From Poseidonibacter ostreae (lineage in GTDB: Bacteria; Campylobacterota; Campylobacteria; Campylobacterales; Arcobacteraceae): a DNA stretch of 64,000 bases. The notes beneath the pieces were generated by a model that was not told the origin of the DNA, did no database searches, and worked only from the letters and a program-made list of their open reading frames with translations. The stretch is taken from contig NZ_WFKI01000012.1 in the NCBI RefSeq assembly GCF_009208055.1, forward strand, positions 7,478-71,477, given 5' to 3'. The first letter of the stretch is position 1, and every line of letters begins with the position of its first letter. This document shows positions 59,844-64,000 of the stretch, in pieces. Made by a program: the position numbers and the translations under genes.

Positions 59844-60873
59844 AATAATTACATCTTTTATCAAACTCTTCTTTCGTTAACTCAACTTCATACGAATTCT
59901 CTATTCCATTTTCTTGTAATTTCTTATATAAATCATTTCTAATACTATTATCTTCAAATGGACCATAATACAATTCAATTCGATTTAAATCGTCTCTACA
60001 AAGTTTCACATCACTATTAATAGAAGTAATCTTGTCTAAGTATGATTTGTACAAAGAACCTTTTATCTTAGCTATATTTATTAAGGATACAAATTTATTT
60101 TCACTCATAGGAGTCTTTTCTTTAATTTCTTCTTTTATCTCAATGATTTTTTCTTCAGCTTCTTCTTCTACTTTTACTTCAGCTACTTCAGCAATAGCCT
60201 CTTCTTTTTCCATCTCTAAGATTTTTTTACTATTAATCATCTCATTTCTTAGGTTGATAGCTTCATTTTTAAGTATTTCTAATTCTTCTTTTTGTTTTTC
60301 AAGTTCAATTTTTTTGTTTTCTAATAAAGCTTTTTCTTTCGATATTTTTTCTTCTTCAAGTGCTAAACTCTCTTTTCTTTTTTTCTCTTCTTCTTGCTTT
60401 ATCTTTTTTTCTTGTTCTAGTTTTTCTCTTTTATTATTCTCTTCTTCTGCAATTATATTTTTATTTGTAAGTAGTAAAAGTTGTTGATTGAGTTTTTTAG
60501 AGTTTATATCTTTTATATTAAAGCTATTATCCTCATTAACTATTTTTTCTTGTTTTTGAACTTCTTCATTTTTTATCTCTTCTTTAGCATCAAAAAATCC
60601 CATAAAAAATAATACTGTTCCTATAATTAAAACTATTAGTAAAAAACCTACAAGTGCAAATAAAATTTTATTTAAAAATGGAACCTTTTTTTGAACAGCT
60701 TCTTTTTTCTCTTCTTCTTGAGTTTGTTTTATATCTTGTGAGTTTTCTTCTTCTTTTTGTCCTGCTTCTTCTGAAATAGTAGACTCTTCAATATTTGCAG
60801 AAGTAGTAGTTTCCTCTTCTATACTAGGAGTTTCTTCCTTTATCTCTTCTTTAATCTCTTCTTCTGCCATCAT
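59842..60873 (-). CDS. Membrane-anchored coiled-coil protein with SPOR-like C-terminus
   Basis: 343 residues. The N-terminal 65 residues are very acidic (Glu/Thr-rich), followed by one membrane helix at about 73-93 and a Lys/Glu coiled coil at about 110-240. The C-terminal domain (about 262-343, NKFVSLINIAKIKG ... ELYYGPFEDNS ... LQENGIENSYEVELT) resembles a SPOR-like fold but lacks clear sequence proof. It is third on the minus strand after flgG and a charged repeat protein, so a flagellar or cell-envelope role is inferred. It starts ATGATG; the first of the two is taken. Confidence 0.75.
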   Translation of the reverse strand: MMAEEEIKEEIKEETPSIEEETTTSANIEESTISEEAGQKEEENSQDIKQTQEEEKKEAVQKKVPFLNKILFALVGFLLIVLIIGTVLFFMGFFDAKEEIKNEEVQKQEKIVNEDNSFNIKDINSKKLNQQLLLLTNKNIIAEEENNKREKLEQEKKIKQEEEKKRKESLALEEEKISKEKALLENKKIELEKQKEELEILKNEAINLRNEMINSKKILEMEKEEAIAEVAEVKVEEEAEEKIIEIKEEIKEKTPMSENKFVSLINIAKIKGSLYKSYLDKITSINSDVKLCRDDLNRIELYYGPFEDNSIRNDLYKKLQENGIENSYEVELTKEEFDKRCNY

Positions 60874-60884
60874 CTACTCTTTTT

Positions 60885-61289
60885 TTAGGATTTTCTTTTT
60901 TCTTTTTGTTTTGCTAATATTTTTTCTTTATTTTTTTGATAATAATCTCTTCTATATTTTTTTAGTTCTTCTTTCTTTTTTTCTCTATACTCTTTATCAT
61001 ACTCTAATCGTTTTTGTTTATTTTCTGAATAGTACTCTTTTTTTCTTTTTTTATATTCATTGATTTTTTTTACAATTAATTCTCTTCTATCATCTACGTG
61101 CGCTTTTTGAACTTTTGCAATCTCTTTTATTTTATCTGCAAAATTTATACTATTAAGCTCTTTAGAATAGTCAATTTCTTTTCTTGAAGGTTTTTTACTC
61201 TCTTTATTTTTTAGATAATACTCTTTTTTCTTTTTTTTATGCTCTAAAAAATTCTTTTCCCGAAGTTTTTTTAACTCTTCTAAATTCAT
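60885..61289 (-). CDS. Lys/Glu/Tyr-rich repeat protein of unknown function
   Basis: I do not recognise this 134-residue, extremely charged, helical protein. It has three similar units: KKKKEYYLKNKE at 19-30, KRKKEYYSENKQ at 81-92 and KYRRDYYQKNKE at 111-122. It has no signal peptide, membrane segment or cysteine. It starts 16 bases after flgG on the minus strand and ends 11 bases before the next gene, so all three are probably cotranscribed. Repeats of the YYxxNKxK kind are known from phage-type and homing-endonuclease-associated proteins; that link is only a pattern resemblance. Confidence 0.7.
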   Translation of the reverse strand: MNLEELKKLREKNFLEHKKKKKEYYLKNKESKKPSRKEIDYSKELNSINFADKIKEIAKVQKAHVDDRRELIVKKINEYKKRKKEYYSENKQKRLEYDKEYREKKKEELKKYRRDYYQKNKEKILAKQKEKRKS

Positions 61290-61305
61290 AGATTTACGTA
61301 TTTAC

Positions 61306-62094
61306 CTAACTTTTTAATCTATTTACTGTATCTAACATACTATCTGTTGTTGTAATTGCTTTTGAGTTAGCTTCATATGCTCTTTGTGCAGTAATTAAAT
61401 CAACCATTTCAGTTACTAATTTTACATTTGAAAGCTCAATCATTCCTTGTCTTACTCCACCAAATTGATCTGTTGTTGGATCTCCAGTTAGAACATCACC
61501 TGATGCTTCACTAACCATGTATAAAGATTCACCTAAAGGAGTAAGTCCTGATGGGTTTATAAAATCTGCAAGTTCAATTTGCCCTAATTCTTGAGAGTCT
61601 CCAGTTGATGAATTTGTAGCTGTTACAATTCCATCAGTTCCAAAGGTTACATCAGTAACATTATCAGGCACAACTATTTGAGGTGATAACTCATAACCAT
61701 TACCGTTTACTATAGTTCCTTCAGAATTTAATTTAAAAGCACCGTTTCTTGTATAAGCTGTTTCTCCACTAGGAAGAGTTATTTGAAAAAATCCATTTCC
61801 TTCAATTGCTAAATCTAAAGTATTTGAAGTAAGTTGTAAGTCACCTTCACTAAAGTTTTTCTGAATACCAGAGATTCTTACTCCAAGACCTGTATCAATT
61901 CCAGTAGGATTTCTTGTTGTTTGTGTAGTTTGCCCTGCTGTATAGTTTAAAGTTTCATACATAAGGTCTTGAAATTCCGCTCTATCTTGTTTAAAACCGC
62001 TAGTATTTACATTTGCAATATTGTTTGATGTAACATCAATTTGATGTTGCATTGCATTCATACCCGTAGCTGCTGTGTAAAGTCCTCTAATCAT
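61306..62094 (-). CDS. flgG: Flagellar distal rod protein FlgG
   Basis: 262 residues. The N-terminal LYTAATGMNAMQHQIDVTSNNIANVNTSGFK and C-terminal LVTEMVDLITAQRAYEANSK helices are the rod-protein coiled-coil ends. A D1 domain with EGNGFFQI and YTRNGAFKLNSEG lies between. AAAGGA precedes the ATG. It is divergent from cheY. No sigma-54 GG-N10-GC signature is seen upstream. Confidence 0.97.
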   Translation of the reverse strand: MIRGLYTAATGMNAMQHQIDVTSNNIANVNTSGFKQDRAEFQDLMYETLNYTAGQTTQTTRNPTGIDTGLGVRISGIQKNFSEGDLQLTSNTLDLAIEGNGFFQITLPSGETAYTRNGAFKLNSEGTIVNGNGYELSPQIVVPDNVTDVTFGTDGIVTATNSSTGDSQELGQIELADFINPSGLTPLGESLYMVSEASGDVLTGDPTTDQFGGVRQGMIELSNVKLVTEMVDLITAQRAYEANSKAITTTDSMLDTVNRLKS

Positions 62095-62208
62095 AGTTTT
62101 TCCTTTAGAGTTTTATATAGTTATCATTATATTTTAACAAGAATTAAAATTAGATAAATCTAAAAAATTATTTTTTACATATTAAGTGAAAATTTAAAAC
62201 AAATCATA

Positions 62209-62214
62209 TATAAT
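62209..62214 (+). promoter_or_regulatory. Predicted -10 box of cheY
   Basis: TATAAT in CATATATAATAAG, 43 bases before the cheY ATG, within the 163-base flgG-cheY divergent region. Nothing else definite is seen there. Confidence 0.55.
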
Positions 62215-62257
62215 AAGTGATATTTTAAAATTATAATAAATAATAAAGGGTTAAGTA

Positions 62258-62629
62258 ATGAAAATTCTTATAGTTGATGACAGTTCTACAATGCGAAGAA
62301 TTATTGGAAATGTAGTCATGCAATTAGGTTTTAAAAAAGAAGAATTCGATGAAGCTGAAGATGGTGTTAAGGCGTGGAAACTTCTTGGAGAATCTCAATA
62401 TGATGTAATTTTAACAGATTGGAATATGCCAAATATGAATGGTTTAGAACTAGTTCAAAAAACTAGAAGTGAAGGTGGACATATGAAGACACCTATTATT
62501 ATGATTACTACTGAGGGTGGTAAGGGAGAAGTTATCACAGCTTTAAAAGCTGGCGTTAATAACTATATTGTTAAGCCTTTTAATGCAGAAATTTTAAAAG
62601 AAAAGCTTGATGGAGTATTAAAAAAATAA
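62258..62629 (+). CDS. cheY: Chemotaxis response regulator CheY
   Basis: A single receiver domain of 123 residues. Acidic pair Asp7-Asp8, phospho-acceptor Asp54 in LTDWNMPNMNG, switch Thr84 in ITTEGG and the invariant lysine in IVKPF. It binds FliM to change motor rotation. 15 bases separate it from the CheZ-like gene. Confidence 0.95.
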   Translation: MKILIVDDSSTMRRIIGNVVMQLGFKKEEFDEAEDGVKAWKLLGESQYDVILTDWNMPNMNGLELVQKTRSEGGHMKTPIIMITTEGGKGEVITALKAGVNNYIVKPFNAEILKEKLDGVLKK

Positions 62630-62644
62630 CATAAGGTTTTTATT

Positions 62645-63715
62645 ATGAGTATGAGTCAAGAAGAAATTGAAGCTTTAATGAATGGTTTAGATATCGTTGA
62701 TGATGAAAGTTCAGCTGTTCAAGAAGAAACTCCAATAGTTCAAGAAGAAGCACCTGTTGTAAATACTGAAGAAATTGAAGAATTAATTTCTCAAAATGAA
62801 AAAGTTGGTGTTGAAGAAACATCTGAATTACTTGAAAACAATAATGAAGAAGTTGTAGAAAATATAGAAAATACAGATTCTGAAGTAGTGAATAATAATG
62901 ATATTGATAACTTACTTAAAGATTTAGAGACAAGTGAAGCGAATGAATCAGAAAAAGAAGAAACTGCAAGTAATTTAGAAGAAATCAGTGAATTAGAAGT
63001 TGAAGAAATTGATACAAAAGAGATATCAGATATTACACCTAAAACTTTCGATGATGAAGCAGCTGATGAAGAAGGTATTGTTGAGTCAACTTCTTCAAAA
63101 GTTCAAGAAGAAAAAATTTCACAAGATAAGAATCATGATAATGATGAAATAGGAAAAGTTTGGGCAGATTCAAAAATAAATGAAGGTGTTTTCCCTTTTC
63201 CTGCTGATCATGATACGAAAGTTGTGAACCAATTAAGCCAAGTTGCAAATGATTCAGAAGAAAAAGGTTCTCAAATATTCGATGTTTTAAGTTTGTCTTT
63301 AGATAATAATAGTGAAACAAGAGATAAAGTGAAAAGTTTTGAAAGTTATATCGCTTCAGACCTCGAACTACTTAATTCTTTAAGTGCAAAATTTCCAAAT
63401 ATAGAGATTTTTAAAACTCAAATAAAAGCTGCTGAAGAAATGTCTACTAATTTGAATGATATTACAACTAGTTTAAATGCAGAAGATATGAAAATTTTTG
63501 AAGCAATGGAATTAATGCAATTTAATGATATTAATAGACAGAAAATAGAAAGAGTTATGTCTGTTATTAGAAAGCTATCTTTATACTTAAATAATTTATT
63601 TGAAGATGATGGCACTAGTCAGGAAATTGCAGTTGCTAAACATATTCATGGGGATTCAACTGATGACTTAATTGGTGAAGATTTAGATAAACTTATAGAT
63701 GAATTTGCAAAATAA
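62645..63715 (+). CDS. cheZ: CheZ-like phosphatase with FliM-like N-terminal peptide
   Basis: 356 residues. The start MSQEEIEALMNGL (residues 3-15) closely resembles the FliM/FliY N-terminal CheY-binding peptide. A long, very acidic, low-complexity linker (about 17-190) follows. The C-terminal helical region (about 205-356) has NDINRQKIERVM, aligning with the CheZ catalytic stretch QDLTGQVIKRM: Asp295 and Gln299 keep the spacing of E. coli Asp143 and Gln147. It ends in a helix (DLDKLIDEFAK) suited to CheY docking. A remote epsilon CheZ is the best call. Confidence 0.8.
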   Translation: MSMSQEEIEALMNGLDIVDDESSAVQEETPIVQEEAPVVNTEEIEELISQNEKVGVEETSELLENNNEEVVENIENTDSEVVNNNDIDNLLKDLETSEANESEKEETASNLEEISELEVEEIDTKEISDITPKTFDDEAADEEGIVESTSSKVQEEKISQDKNHDNDEIGKVWADSKINEGVFPFPADHDTKVVNQLSQVANDSEEKGSQIFDVLSLSLDNNSETRDKVKSFESYIASDLELLNSLSAKFPNIEIFKTQIKAAEEMSTNLNDITTSLNAEDMKIFEAMELMQFNDINRQKIERVMSVIRKLSLYLNNLFEDDGTSQEIAVAKHIHGDSTDDLIGEDLDKLIDEFAK

Positions 63716-63725
63716 AAGGTAAATT

Positions 63726-64000
63726 ATGAATCAAGGAACATATCCATTAGCTGCATCAATGATTAATCAAATTAATCGTTTAGATCAAATTAGTAATAAC
63801 TTAGCAAATACTAATACACATGGTTTTAAACAAGATGGACTAACAGAAACTACTTTTAACCAATATTTACAAAGAGCGCAAGATGAAGGTTTTACACCTA
63901 CAAAGATAAATACAGTTACTAATAATATACCTAAAATTGATGCAATGTATATAGATGGTGAAGTAGGAGCAATTGCAAGTACTGGAAATAAATTAGATTT
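63726..64000 (+). CDS. Flagellar rod protein of the FlgF/FlgG type, 3'-truncated by the window edge
   Basis: An open frame running off the end: 91 complete codons plus two bases. The N-terminal part has YPLAASMINQINRLDQISNN and LANTNTHGFKQDG, the standard rod-hook N-terminal helix and NxGF turn. FlgF (proximal rod) is likely, since FlgG is already present nearby. AAAGG precedes the ATG, and the start is ten bases after the CheZ-like gene. Confidence 0.88.
   Translation, partial: MNQGTYPLAASMINQINRLDQISNNLANTNTHGFKQDGLTETTFNQYLQRAQDEGFTPTKINTVTNNIPKIDAMYIDGEVGAIASTGNKLD

Noticed and set aside
60032..60487. Plus-strand Ser/Phe-rich open frame of 151 codons
   Set aside because: It is the antisense of the Lys/Glu coiled coil; such frames arise automatically opposite low-complexity coding sequence.
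62095..62257. Possible sigma-54 or sigma-28 flagellar promoter between flgG and cheY
   Set aside because: No GG-N10-GC pair and no CGAT-type -10 are present; only a sigma-70-like TATAAT can be supported.

Overview
The window is a compact, AT-rich chromosomal segment that fits Campylobacterota, most likely an Arcobacteraceae (Arcobacter-like) sulfur-oxidising bacterium. The main reasons are: EF-Tu, L33, SecE, NusG, L11, L1, L10, L7/L12, RpoB and RpoC in the epsilon order; rpoB and rpoC as separate overlapping genes rather than the Helicobacter fusion; a glyQ-nif3-zinc ribbon-kdtA-rluA block that also occurs in Helicobacter (recalled synteny); a glutamine synthetase without the adenylylation tyrosine; and many TTG starts with TATAAT -10 boxes lacking a clear -35. 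No insertion sequence, prophage, CRISPR array or integrase is visible. No gene-free stretch exceeds about 300 bases.

Layout. 1-3.1 kb: the end of a receiver-GGDEF diguanylate cyclase, a PHP phosphatase and glnA. 3.1-7.3 kb (minus): gpmI, an orphan peptide-type ABC ATPase and a class A penicillin-binding protein. 7.4-9.6 kb: mraY and murD. 9.7-15.1 kb: tRNA-Phe, -Thr, -Tyr and -Gly, tuf, rpmG, tRNA-Trp, secE, nusG, rplK, rplA, rplJ and rplL, with several structured RNA leaders. 15.3-23.9 kb: rpoB and rpoC. 24-26.9 kb: six small accessory genes lying between rpoC and rpsL. 27.2-30.1 kb: rpsL, rpsG and fusA. 30.3-32.7 kb: nadK and recN.

33-49.6 kb is the most distinctive part. A consolidated thiosulfate-oxidation cluster (soxC, D, X, Y, Z, A, a small exported protein, an exported rhodanese, soxB) is followed by a periplasmic sulfur-handling neighbourhood. 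This holds a cytochrome c-thioredoxin fusion, a MOSC protein, an exported DsrE-like protein, a rhodanese-metallo-beta-lactamase fusion with a degraded metal motif, and an exported alpha/beta hydrolase. Next come a degenerate double-HD protein and a large double-Cache chemoreceptor with a zinc-binding CZB domain and a C-terminal CheR-docking-like pentapeptide. The block closes with a second rhodanese paralogous to the one inside the sox cluster.

49.7-59.8 kb is housekeeping: trhP-like U32 protein, a GT9-like protein, purE, glyQ, nif3, an HP0958-like zinc ribbon protein, kdtA, an RluA-type pseudouridine synthase, ffh, rpsP, khpA and rimM. 59.8-64 kb is flagellar and chemotaxis: flgG with two unusual charged coiled-coil proteins on the minus strand, then cheY, a CheZ-like phosphatase with a FliM-like N-terminal peptide, and the start of a FlgF/FlgG-type rod protein cut by the window edge.

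How it works together: thiosulfate is conjugated to SoxYZ by SoxAX, hydrolysed by SoxB and oxidised by SoxCD. The neighbouring rhodanese, DsrE and thioredoxin proteins probably handle sulfane sulfur or keep the Sox proteins reduced; that last part is inference.
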